The notes beneath the pieces were generated by a model. It ran no database searches and was not told where the DNA came from. It was given only the letters and a program-made list of their open reading frames with translations. Positions 47,283 through 57,558 of a stretch of 64,000 bases of DNA are shown here, piece by piece (position 1 is the first letter of the stretch; every line of letters begins with the position of its first letter). This DNA comes from Aralia elata (lineage: Eukaryota > Streptophyta > Magnoliopsida > Apiales > Araliaceae), in assembly GCA_034770075.1 (NCBI GenBank), contig CM068386.1, forward strand, positions 48,082,896 to 48,146,895, written 5' to 3'. Made by a program: the position numbers and the translations under genes.

Positions 47283-48500
47283 TGAAAGTAGTATGCACAC
47301 AAGCCAATCATATTTAATATGATATAGCATATACTTTGTAATCTTATTCATTTATTAATAAAAGAATTGATTTTCTTAAAAGGCATTTTATATTATCTAC
47401 ATAGTGTTGTTATATTAAATGTGATAAACCCATAGTTTTGAGCAATGCTTTTAGAATCATGATAGTGATCATGCTAATGAGATCTAAATTCTAGATAGCT
47501 TACAAACTAAAATCGTTCATAATCGTTGGATTACTAAAAAGGGGATTAGTGAATCCGGATAGATTAGTACATACGTTGCTTGCTCTTAAGAAGAGGATGA
47601 TTGATCTCATAATCATTTGTGTGGAGACACTAAATCAAGTATGTAGGTGCTTATTAGAGAATAAGTTCACTGAACGTGGCTCGCTAAGGAATACCTAATG
47701 GAGTTTTACTCGCCTGTCAATAGGAATTCCTCTAGTGATAGTAGTACAAGTGATCCTTGGACTTGAGATCATCATAGTATCTTATGTATGATGAGTTATA
47801 CTTTGACATGTCCCTTAAGACCTTTTGGGTATACCAAAGGATATGATTGGGTATAATTAGTTGTACACGGAGATAGGTGAATGATCAACAAAGAATCTAC
47901 CTCGTCTAGTAAAAGATGTGAATGTCCTATCTGATTCGATAAATGATAACTCACTAGTCCTTGGCCAAGGCAAAATGAAATTAGAAAGGAGTTTCTAATT
48001 TGCATTATTTAGAGTTGTGCATTTGGGAATCGAAATACATATAATTAAATAAAATAAGACTTGACAGTAAATCCATGTCTTATATTTAATTGGGACATTG
48101 TATGGTAGAAGGATTGAATTGTACGGTAACTATTCACTGAAAGGTTCTTTTGTGATTAATGTTGAAATCTATATTATCTGGAAAGTTGTTGATCGCTAAG
48201 GGGACTTACCCTTATTGTAGAATACATATTATTTATTTAAATGAATTAAATAGTTTAATTTATTTATTTAAATAAGATTAGAATTGTTCTAATTGATTTA
48301 TTCACAATCGGTTTAATATGGAGAACCTAAAGGGTCACACCGTAAAAGGAAAATATTTATTTAGGAAGTAAATGGCATAATTGTAATAATAAGTTAAGTG
48401 TATTTAATTTAATCTATGGAGATAGAATAAATTAAATAGCTTAATATTTATTATTTAATATTTTGAAAATATTAAATATAAATTAATAAGAGGAGTCTTC

Positions 48501-48564
<64 letters not shown>

Positions 48565-49129
48565 TACTATTATTTAATTCCTAATAGGGATACTCTCTCA
48601 TTAATTCCTAATTGGATTAGGAGCATAATTAATTAAAGGAGTTTAATTATAATTAAAACCCTAATCCTAAATAGTTTAGGGAAGGGTTATTCCTACATCT
48701 ATAAATAAGAGGAGTCTTATCATAGATTAGGGTTAAACACTCTTACATTAGATTGTGGAGAGTACTTGTAATTTCTATAGAGATAGAAACTAGGGTTTTG
48801 CCAATACCCAACTTCTTGAATACTTATTCTTCCTTGGTGGATCACCTCTAGAGGCCAAATACTTGGGTGGCTAACGTTGATCAAAGGAAGGAATCTCATC
48901 GGTGGAATTCGAGGAGAACACGAAGAACTAGGAGTTGAACTTGTACCCGAGTAAGCTTGGATCTACGAGGGTATAATTCTTATTCTCTTTCTCTTTCGTT
49001 TAATTGATAATTGAACACAAGGATAGATCATGGTGATGGTTTGTATTAAAATTTTAAAATCCGTTTTATCATGCTTCCGCTCTATTTATGTAATTTAATT
49101 GCATGCTTGCGTTATATACAAACCTAACA
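47283..49129 (+). repeat. Element 5: copia 5' LTR
   Basis: TGAAAGTAGTATG..CCTAACA, 1847 bp, followed by the primer site. A close direct copy is at 56211-57558 (truncated) and a more diverged inverted copy at 54686-56210. It contains the longest version of a TTA microsatellite (48501-48560). The target flank to its left is GCTTT. Confidence 0.93.
48501..48560. repeat. (TTA)20 microsatellite
   Basis: Sixty bases of TTA repeat, followed by interrupted CTATTACTATTATT. The same site in the other LTR copies is far shorter (near 55283-55310 inverted and 57391-57418 direct). Confidence 0.97.
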
Positions 49130-49130
49130 G

Positions 49131-49143
49131 TGGTATCAGAGCC
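49131..49143 (+). other. Primer binding site, initiator-Met type (element 5)
   Basis: TGGTATCAGAGCC, one base after the LTR end: an exact match to the usual initiator-Met site. Confidence 0.93.
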
Positions 49144-49245
49144 AAATCCTTGTGTTAATTATCGATTATGATAATTCCATGTGTGTATGATATGCGATTG
49201 GATCGAAATTTTTGGGCAGAATCTGTTTTTCTGAATCTGCTACGC

Positions 49246-49365
49246 GGCGCAGCTGTGCCGGCTCCAGTTCATTCTGGAGCGCAGCTGCGCCCAAACCCAG
49301 AAAGTCGTTTCTGGGGTTCAGCGCAGCTGCGCCGTTTCCCAGTTCATTTTGGGCGCAGCTGCGCC
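49246..49365 (+). repeat. Four GCGCAGCTGCGC palindromes in copia leader
   Basis: GGCGCAGCTGTGCC (49246-49259, one mismatch), GCGCAGCTGCGC (49279-49290 and 49321-49332) and GGCGCAGCTGCGCC (49352-49365) are spaced about 33, 42 and 31 bp apart. The first lies roughly 100 bases after the primer site. Confidence 0.95.
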
Positions 49366-49998
49366 GGGCAGCAGGATCCGAAAAATAATTTTTCCTTCAA
49401 TTAAAATAAATGGTTTATTTAATTGATATAAGTTTAAAATAAAGATGTTTATTTTATCTAGAATAGGATTTCAAATTGCTAAAATTAAAGGAGTTTAATT
49501 TGGATTTGGTTTTGATTAAAATAAAAGAGTTTATATTTGTTTCAAAACTAAATATTAGCAAAACGTTTGCCCATTAATTAATATCAATGCATATATGGAA
49601 TGGTTTTATTATTCATGAGATGAATGTTATTTATTGATACATATAGAGATATGTATGATAATAAATAGGGATTGATTATGGACTATTGACCAATATGTGA
49701 TTGGATTTATTTTAGAGGATGCTTGAATGTATGTGGTTTTATAAATGGGGTCTGCGTATCTCGTCTTCTCTAATTTTTCTTAATGTAAATTATATCTCCC
49801 TCCTATGTACTTCCCCTTGACTGCTGATCAAGGTTTCTATTTATTGTAAATAGTTTTTGTAATAGGACTAGTTAGAATTAATTTTGAAGAATTGGAGACA
49901 AAGGAGCTAGGAGCGCTTGAAGACCCGTTTGTAATGTAGCCCGGGTTTAAATGTAATAGTTATATTTAAATTTAATTCTTGCACCCTAGGTTTGACCT

Positions 49999-50030
49999 TT
50001 TGGTTCACTTGGTGGCTCTAGTGAACCAAA
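49999..50030 (+). promoter_or_regulatory. Perfect 11-bp hairpin in copia leader
   Basis: TTTGGTTCACT (49999-50009) pairs with AGTGAACCAAA (50020-50030) around a 10-base loop, TGGTGGCTCT. A role in leader RNA folding is inferred. Confidence 0.8.
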
Positions 50031-50297
50031 CTAGAATAAAAGTCCATAATCAATCTGGGTAGAATATAGTATTCTATATGTGCATGATTACTATATATAT
50101 ATTATATATTATACAACATGCTTCGCATGTTAAATAATATGACACGTATTTTATATATATATGTACATGTGCGCTAAACAAGATAAGACTAATAATAATA
50201 AACCCCTCAAAGAAATTATATTAAGTCCTAAGCGTTCAAAGATATTTGGAATATCGAACGTCGCCTTCTGGCATGGTAAAATAATAGAGTATTAAAT

Positions 50298-50610
50298 ATT
50301 TAATATGAGTTTGTTGTGCACACACAAGGCGAGTATTAAATATTTAAGATGTTGTTTTATCACATTTGATGCTTATTAAGGAATTGAACATTACTGCTTT
50401 GTTGTGCACACACAAGGGCGGTCTTTTTCTCTTCACATATATGGAAGTGCTAGGTTGGACTTAACTTAGATTATTTTAGTTTGGATGTGCACGCACTTGA
50501 CCATTTTAATCTAAGAGGCAAAAACAAGGAGTTACATAGTGATATAATTGACAATAGTTGTCTTCCTATTTATTTATATATAGTTTGTTGTGCACACACA
50601 AGGCTATATA
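50298..50610 (+). promoter_or_regulatory. Four stem-loops sharing a GTGCAC loop motif
   Basis: TTTGTTGTGCACACACAAGG is exact at 50310-50329, 50398-50417 and 50584-50603; a variant with GTGCAC at 50487-50492 lies between. Each is bracketed by complementary arms of unrelated sequence: ATTTAATA/TATTAAAT (50298-50305, 50334-50341), ACTGC/GCGGT (50393-50397, 50418-50422), CTTAGATTA/TAATCTAAG (50465-50473, 50507-50515) and TATATAG/CTATATA (50577-50583, 50604-50610). Inside the motif TTGT can pair with ACAA, leaving a nine-base loop that exposes GTGCAC. The folding is read by eye. Confidence 0.75.
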
Positions 50611-50785
50611 CATTTGAAATGGGGTCCTTAATCTCGCTAGCAAATCTTTAATTAGATTTGTCGAACTATATAATGAGGGTAATATAGTTTGATGAAAATA
50701 GTGGGAGATACCAATTTAAATAAATACCTAATTTATTTTGGTAATTAATTAAATGAATGAATGCTAAAATGTTGTCTATTTTCAC

Positions 50786-51599
50786 ATGCAGAATTTAAAA
50801 ATGTCAAACTCACTATCACTGCGTAGCATACTTGATGCTAACAAACTGACCGGATCGAATAACACGGACTGGTTAAGGAATCTGAGAATTGCTCTCACTG
50901 CTGAAAAGATTTCTTATGTCCTAAATTCGTCAGTCCCTACAAATGTTGCAGAAACAGCCTCTGAGGAAGAGATTTCTACTTTCAGAAAGTGGCAAGATGA
51001 TGCAATCTTGGCTCAATACATCATGCTCGCATCCATGAGTAACGAGCTTCAGCATCAGCATGAAACTATGGATGCTCCTACTATATTGCTGCACCTCAAA
51101 GAGTTGTATGGTGAGCAAAGTAGCTCTTCCGATCTCGTATGACCGAGGGCACTGCCGTTGAGACTCATGTCCTTAAGATGATCAATATGATTGAACAACT
51201 TGGACAGCTTGGGTTCGTGATGGATGGGGAGTTAAGCCAAGATTTGATCTTGCAGTCACTCCCGGACACCTTCTCACAATTTGTTGTGAATTTTCACATG
51301 AATAAGTTGGATGTCAGCTTGCCTGAATTACTTAACATGCTGAAAATTGCTAAAGGTCACTTCTCATCCAACAAGAACCAAGTCTTACTAGTGGATGATT
51401 CTTCCAAGAAAAGGAAGAGGCCCAAGGTATCTTCTGAAAAGAAAAAAAAATAAGAAGGCTAATGGCAAGGCAAAGAGAAAGGATAAAAAGAAACCTGATC
51501 CAGATAGCAAAGGAATTTGCTACCATTGTAATAAGCCGGGACACTGGAAGAGGAACTGCAAGGAGTATCTTGCGGGCCAAAAGAAGCTTGGAGAAGCTT
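50786..51599 (+). pseudogene. Element 5: copia gag, frame-broken
   Basis: This is the capsid/nucleocapsid of a Ty1/copia element. It opens 'MQNLKMSNSLSLRSILDANKLTGSNNTDWLRNLRIALTAEK' (50786-51142). The frame then moves (51139-51453: 'EQLGQLGFVMDGELSQDLILQSLPDTFSQFVVNFHMNK') and returns (51395 on). A Lys-rich stretch precedes a CCHC knuckle, 'CYHCNKPGHWKRNC', at 51518-51559. Two shifts of opposite sense restore the first frame. An A-run near 51441-51450 is a likely site for the second. The second Met (MSNSL, 50801) is the more usual family start. Confidence 0.9.
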
Positions 51600-54500
51600 C
51601 GACTATCGATCTAGGTTTGTTCATGATTGAAATTAATTTTTCTAAAAGTCAAAATTCTACTTGGTTATTGGATACCGGTTGTAGTTCTCACATATGTAAT
51701 AATATGCAGGGACTAAGCAGAAGTAGAAAGCTGAACAAGGATAAAGTCGTCCTACGAGTGGGAAATGGAGCAAAGGTTGCTGCATTAGCTGTAGAAACTT
51801 ATTGTTTAGCACTGCCTTCGGGCAAGTTCATTAGTTTAAATAATTGTTATTATGTTCTGACACTCATTAGAAACATTATTTCAATTTCTGTATTGGATAT
51901 GGATGGTTTGATATTATAATAAAGAACAACAGTTGTTCTATTTATAATAAAAATGCTTTATATGGTGTTGGGAACCTACTGAATGGACTTTACATACTTG
52001 ACTTGCATGAAAATATACTTCAAATTGAACAAACTAAGAAAAGAAAAAGAGATGATGTTAATTATACCTTTATGTGGCACTGTAGACTCGGTCATATCAA
52101 GGAACGAGATTATCCAAGTTGCATAAAGATGGGCTTTAAGAGCTATCTGATTACGAATCATATCCAACTTGTGAATCTTGTCTCATGAGTAAAATGACTA
52201 AATCTCCTTTTAGTGGAAAATGAGAAAGAGTTACAGAGTTGTTAGCGTTGGTACACACAGACGTATATCGACCTATGACAACGAATGCACGAGGAGGGTA
52301 TTCTTATTTTATTACTTTCACTGATAATCATTCTAGATTTGGATATGTATATTTAATGAAATACAAATCTGAATCGTTTGAAAAGTTCAAAGAATTCAGA
52401 AGTGAAGTAGAGAAGCAAACTGGTAAGAGTATTAAGATTCTTCAATCGGATCGAGGAGGGGAATACTTGACCAATGAGTTTCTCAATTGTCTCAAAGAAA
52501 ATGGTATAATCTCACAATAGACTCCACCAGGGACGCCACAGTTGAATGGTGTATCTGAAAGGAGAAATCGAACATTGTTAGACATGGTTCGTTCCATGAT
52601 GAGTTTTACCGACCTTCCAATATCCTTTTGGGGTTATGCCCTAGAAACGGCTGCATACCTACTTAACAAGGTACCTACCAAATCCGTCCCAAAGACCCCA
52701 TATGAGATATGGACAGGGAGTAAACCTAGTCTTAAGCATGTTAAGACTTGGGGTTTTCCAGCTTATGTCAAAAGGTTTGAGCATGACAAGCTGAAGACTA
52801 GATCCGATAAGTGTAGATTTGTGGGATATCCTAAAGAAAGTTTAGGATATTATTTCTATCATCCTACTGATCAAAAGGTGTTTGTTGCGAAACACACTAC
52901 ATTCTTGGAAAAGGAGTTTATCCTTGAAGGGGTTAGTGGGAGTAAGATATATCTTGAAAAAGTTCAAGAAACACAAAATACTATGGATCAAAGTCAGGTA
53001 CCTGGCCAAGTAGAAGAACTTACTGTACCACTACCTATTCGTAAATCTAGAAGAGTGCCGAAGATACCTGAGAGGTATAGATTCATCATAGAGGATGATG
53101 ATGAGGTACGCATCATAGATGATGATGATCCATTGACTTACAAAGAGGCTATGAGTAGTGAAGACTCAGAGAAATGGCTAGAAGCCATGAAATCCGAGAT
53201 GGACTCCATGTATGAAAACCAAATATGGACTTTGGTTTCACCACCTGAGGGCATTAAGCCTATTGGGTGTAAATGGGTCTTTAAGAGAAAGACTGGAGTA
53301 GATGGCAAGGTGGAGACCTATAAGGCCCGACTAGTTGCAAAAGCTTTCAAACAAAGACAAGGAGTTGACTATGATGAAACCTTCTCACCAGTAGCTATGC
53401 TCAAGTCCATTCGGATTTTACTTGCAATTGCAGCTTATTATGATTACGAGATCTGGCAAATGGACGTGAAAACGGCCTTCCTCAATGGAGAGCTTGAGCA
53501 AAATTTATATATGATATAGCCAGAGGATTTTGTTTCAACGGTTGGAACAAACCAAGTCTGTAAGCTACAACGATCCATTTATGGGTTGAAGCAAGCTTCT
53601 CGAAGATGGAACATCCGTTTTGATGAGATAATCAAAAGGTTTGATTTTATCAAAAATGAGGATGAACTTTGTGTGTACAAGAAAGTTAGTGGGAGCGTTG
53701 GTTCATTCCTTGTATTATATGTTGATGACATATTACTGATAGGGAATGATGTTCCTATGCTACAGTCGATAAAAATTTGGTTATCCAAATACTTCTCCAT
53801 GATGGACTTGGGTGAGGCATCCTATATTTTGGGGATAAAGATCTATAGAGATAGATCTAAAAGGATGTTGGGCTTGACCCAAGGAAAGTACATTGACTTG
53901 ATGCTAAAGAAGTTTATCATGGAAGATTCCAAGAGAGGTCTCATGTCGATGAGCCATGGAATACATCTCTCCAAGAAACAGGCCCTAAAGACACCTGAGG
54001 AGAGAGACCGTATGAGTAAGATTCCTTATCCTTCCGCAATAGGATCTATCATGTACGGTATGATATGTACTAGACCAGATGTCGCTCATGCACTTAGTGT
54101 AACAAGCAGATATCAGTCGAATCCAGAAGAAGAGCACTGGAAGGCAGTAAAAAACATCCTAAAGTACTTGACAAGAACTAAGGATGTATTTCTAGTCTAC
54201 GGTGGGTCTGAATTGAAACTAGAGGGCTATACAGACTCAAGTTTTTAAACGGACCAAGATGACAATAAATCCGTTTTAGGGTACGTGTTTACCTTAAACG
54301 GTGGCGCAGTGAGTTGGAAAAGTTCCAAGCAGCAAACAGTTGCTGATTTAGTGACAGAGGCAGAGTACATAGCTGCAAGTGAAGTTGCAAAGGAAGCTGT
54401 TTGGATGAAGAAGTTCATAACTGCACTTGGAGTGGTTCCTAGCATTAGAGGAGCCGTACCTTTATTCTGTGACAACAACGGAGCTGTTGCGCAGGCTAAG

Positions 54501-54689
54501 GAACCCAGGTCTCATCAGAAATCCAAACACGTGTTGCGGCGGTTTCATTTGATTAGAGAGATCATTGAAAGACGAGATGTCACCCTGGAGCGTGTGGACT
54601 CTCAAAACAACATTGCAGATCCATTCACTAAAGCTTTAACACAACAGCAGTTTGATCGTCACTTAGAGAAGATGGGTATTAGATGTTAG
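51600..54689 (+). pseudogene. Element 5: copia pol (PR-INT-RT-RNaseH), nearly complete
   Basis: It is ordered as expected for Ty1/copia. Protease: 'WLLDTGCSSHIC' (DTG at 51671-51679). GAG-pre-integrase: near 52070, 'MWHCRLGHI'. Integrase core: 'VHTDVYRPMTT', 'FTDNHSRFGYVYL', 'LQSDRGGEYL', 'NGVSERRNRTLLDMVRSMM' (52239-52610). RT: 'VFKRKTGVDGKVETYKARLVAKAF', 'MDVKTAFLNGELEQ', 'YVDD' at 53718-53729. RNase H: 'EGYTDSSF', 'TEAEYIAASEVAKEAVWMKKF', 'CDNNGAV' and 'HVLRRFHLIREI'. From 52239 to 54689 one frame runs on with only three stops: 52518-52520 (TAG), 53517-53519 (TAG) and 54246-54248 (TAA). Between 51919 and 52239 the frame is broken. The stop at 54687-54689 already overlaps the inverted LTR. 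Confidence 0.94.
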
Positions 54690-55280
54690 GTTTGTATATA
54701 GCGCGAACATGCAATCAAATTACATAAATAGTGCGGAAGCGCGATAAAACGGATTTTAAAATTTTTCACACAAACCATCACCATGATCTTTCCTTGTCTT
54801 CAATTATCAATTAACGAAAGAGATAGGATTAAGAAATTATACCCTCGTATAACCGTGCTTCCTCGGGTACAAGTTCACCTCCAATTCCTTTACGTTCTCC
54901 TTGAATTTCACCGATGGAATTCCTTCCTTTAATCAACGTTAGCCACCCAAGTGTTTGGCCTCTAGAGGTGATCCACCAAGGAATAATAGTTATTCAAGAA
55001 GATGGGTGTTGGCAAAACCCTAGTTTCTATCTCTATAAAAATTGCAAGTACTCTCTCTCTCTCCAATTCTTATGGAAGAGTGTGTAACTATCTAACCCCA
55101 AATCATGACAAGACTCCTCTTATTTATAGATATAGGGAACCCTCCTAAACTATTTAGGATTAGGGTTTTTATTTTAATTAAACACCTTTAATTAATTAAA
55201 CTCCTAATCCAATTAGAAATTTATGAGAAAGTACTTCTATTAATTAATTCCCAATCCCTATTAGGAATTAAATAATAGTA

Positions 55281-55311
<31 letters not shown>

Positions 55312-56210
55312 GACTCCTCTTATTAATTTATATTTAATATTTTCAAAATATTAAATAATAAATATTAAGCTATTTAATTTATTCTATCTCCATAGATTAA
55401 ATTAAATACACTTAACTTATTATTACGATTATGCCATTTACTTCTTAAATAAATATTTTTCTTTTGCGGTGTGACCCTTTAGGTTCTCCATATTAAACCG
55501 GTTGTGAATAAATCAATTAAAGCAATTCTAATTTTATTTAAATAAATAAATTAAACTATTTAATTAATTTAAATAAATAATATTTATTCTATAATAATGG
55601 TAAGCCCCCTTAGCGATCAACGACTTTCCAGATAATATAGATTTCAACATTAATCACAAAAGAACCTTTCAGTGCATAGTTACCGTATAATTCAATCCTT
55701 CTACCATACAATGTCCCAATTAAATATAAGACATGGAATTACTGTCAAGTCTTATTTTATTTAATTATATGTATTTCGATTCACAAATGCACAACTCCGA
55801 TTAATGCAAATTAGAAACTCCTTTCTAATTTCATTCTGTTTTGGCCAAAGACTTCTGAGTCGTCATTTATCGAATCACATAGGACATTCTCTCCTTTTAC
55901 TATAAGGTGTAGATTCTTTGTTGATCATTCACCTATCTCCATATATAACTTATTATACCCAATCATACCCTTTGATATACCCTAAAGGTCTTAAGGGACA
56001 TGTCAAAATATAACTCATCATACACAAGATACTATGATGATCTCAAGTCCAAGGATCACTTGTACTATTATCACTAGAGAAATTCCTATTGACAGGCGAG
56101 TAAAACTCCATTAGGTATGCCTTAGCGAGCCACGTTCAGTGAACTTATTCTCTAATAAGCACCTACATACTTGCTTTAGTGTCTCCACACAAATGATTAT
56201 GAGATCAATC
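54686..56210 (-). repeat. Inverted, 5'-truncated copia LTR
   Basis: It starts TGTTAGGTTTGTATATA, the complement of the element 5 LTR end, and stays complementary to 49129 back to about 47599, with many substitutions. The first 316 or so LTR bases are missing. It begins at the RNase H stop, with no PPT before it, and ends exactly at the first base of the direct LTR at 56211. By eye it differs from both direct LTRs more than they differ from each other, so it probably derives from another family member. Confidence 0.9.
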
Positions 56211-57558
56211 TGAAAGTAGTATGCACACAAGCCAATCATATTTGATATGATGTAGCATATACTTTGTAATCTTATTCATTTATTAATAAAGGAATTGATT
56301 TTCTTAAAAGGCATTTTATATTATCTACATAGTGTTGTTATATTAAATGTGATAAACCCGTAGTTTTGAGCAATGCTTTTAGAATCATGATGGTGATCAT
56401 GCTAATGAGATCTAAATTCAAGATAGCTTACAAACTAAAATCGTTCCTAATCGTTGGATTACTAAAAAGGGGATTAGTGAATCCGGATAGATTAGTACAT
56501 ACGTTGCTTGCTCTTAGGAAGAGGATGATTGATCTCATAATCATTTGTGTAGAGACACTAAACCAAGTATGTAGGTGCTTATTGGAGAATATGTTCACTG
56601 AACGTGGCTCGCTAAGGAATACCTAATGGAGTTTTACTCGCCTGTCAATAGGAATTCCTCTAGTGATAGTAGTACAAGTGATCCTTGGACTTGAGATCAT
56701 CATAGTATCTTGTGTGTGATGAGTTATACTTTGACATGTCCCTTAAGACCTTCTGGGTATATCAAAGGGTATGGTTGGGTATAATTAATTGTACATGGAG
56801 ATAGATGAATGATCAACAAAGAATCTACCTCGTCTAGTAAAAGATGAAATGTCCTATGTGATTCGATAAATGACAACTCAGTAGTCCTTGGCCAAGGCAG
56901 AATGAAATTAGAAAGGAGTTTCTAATTTGCATTATTTAGAGTTGTGCATTTGGGAATCGAAATACATATAATTAAATAAAATAAGACTTGACAGTAAATC
57001 CATGTCTTATATTTAATTGGGACGTTGTATGGTAGAAGGATTGAATTGTACGGTAACTATGCACTGAAAGATTCTTTTGTGATTAATGTTGAAATCTATA
57101 TTATCTGGAAAGTCGTTGATCGCTAAGGAGGCTTACCCTTATTGTAGAATAAATATTATTTATTTAAATGAATTAAATAGTTTAATTGATTTATTCACAA
57201 CCGGTTTAATATGGAGAACCTAAAGGGTCACACCGCAAAAGAAAAATATTTATTTAAGAAGTAAATGGTATAATTATAATAATAAGTTAAGTGTATTTAA
57301 TTTAATCTATGGAGATAGAGTAAATTAAATAGCTTAATATTTATTATTTAATATTTTGAAAATATTAAATACAAATTAATAAGAGGAGTCTTATTATTAT
57401 TATTACTATTACTATTATTTAATTCCTAATAGGGATTGGGATTTAATTAATAAAAGTACTCTCCCATGAATTCCTAATTGGATTAGGAGCATAATTAATT
57501 AAAGGAGTTTAATTATAATAAAAACCCTAATCCTAAATAGTTTAGGGAAGGGTTTTCC
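56211..57558 (+). repeat. Element 5: direct 3' LTR, cut by element 6
   Basis: It begins TGAAAGTAGTATG and matches 47283-48690 closely. At 57558 the element 6 LTR takes over; about 440 bases of LTR should resume beyond the window. No PPT precedes it. Bases 56527-57558 are complementary to the inverted LTR to the left. The + strand frame at 56366-56626 is LTR DNA, not a gene. Confidence 0.92.

Larger units (their letters stand above)
49144..50785 (+). other. Element 5: long structured 5' leader
   Basis: About 1.6 kb separates primer site and gag without a supported gene. It holds four GC palindromes (49246-49365), an 11-bp hairpin (49999-50030) and four stem-loops with a shared loop (50298-50610). 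In retroelements this segment normally carries the signals for RNA packaging, dimerisation and translation. The small + strand frame at 49168-49404 overlaps the palindromes and has no other support. Confidence 0.8.

Noticed and set aside
49168..49404. 78-codon + strand ORF in the copia leader
   Set aside because: Its residues come from the GC palindromes read in frame; it ends without family resemblance and precedes the real gag by 1.4 kb.
50310..50603. Regularly spaced 20-bp repeats, considered as a CRISPR-like array
   Set aside because: Only three exact copies, eukaryotic retrotransposon leader, no cas genes, and stems that vary around the repeat; better explained as RNA stem-loops.
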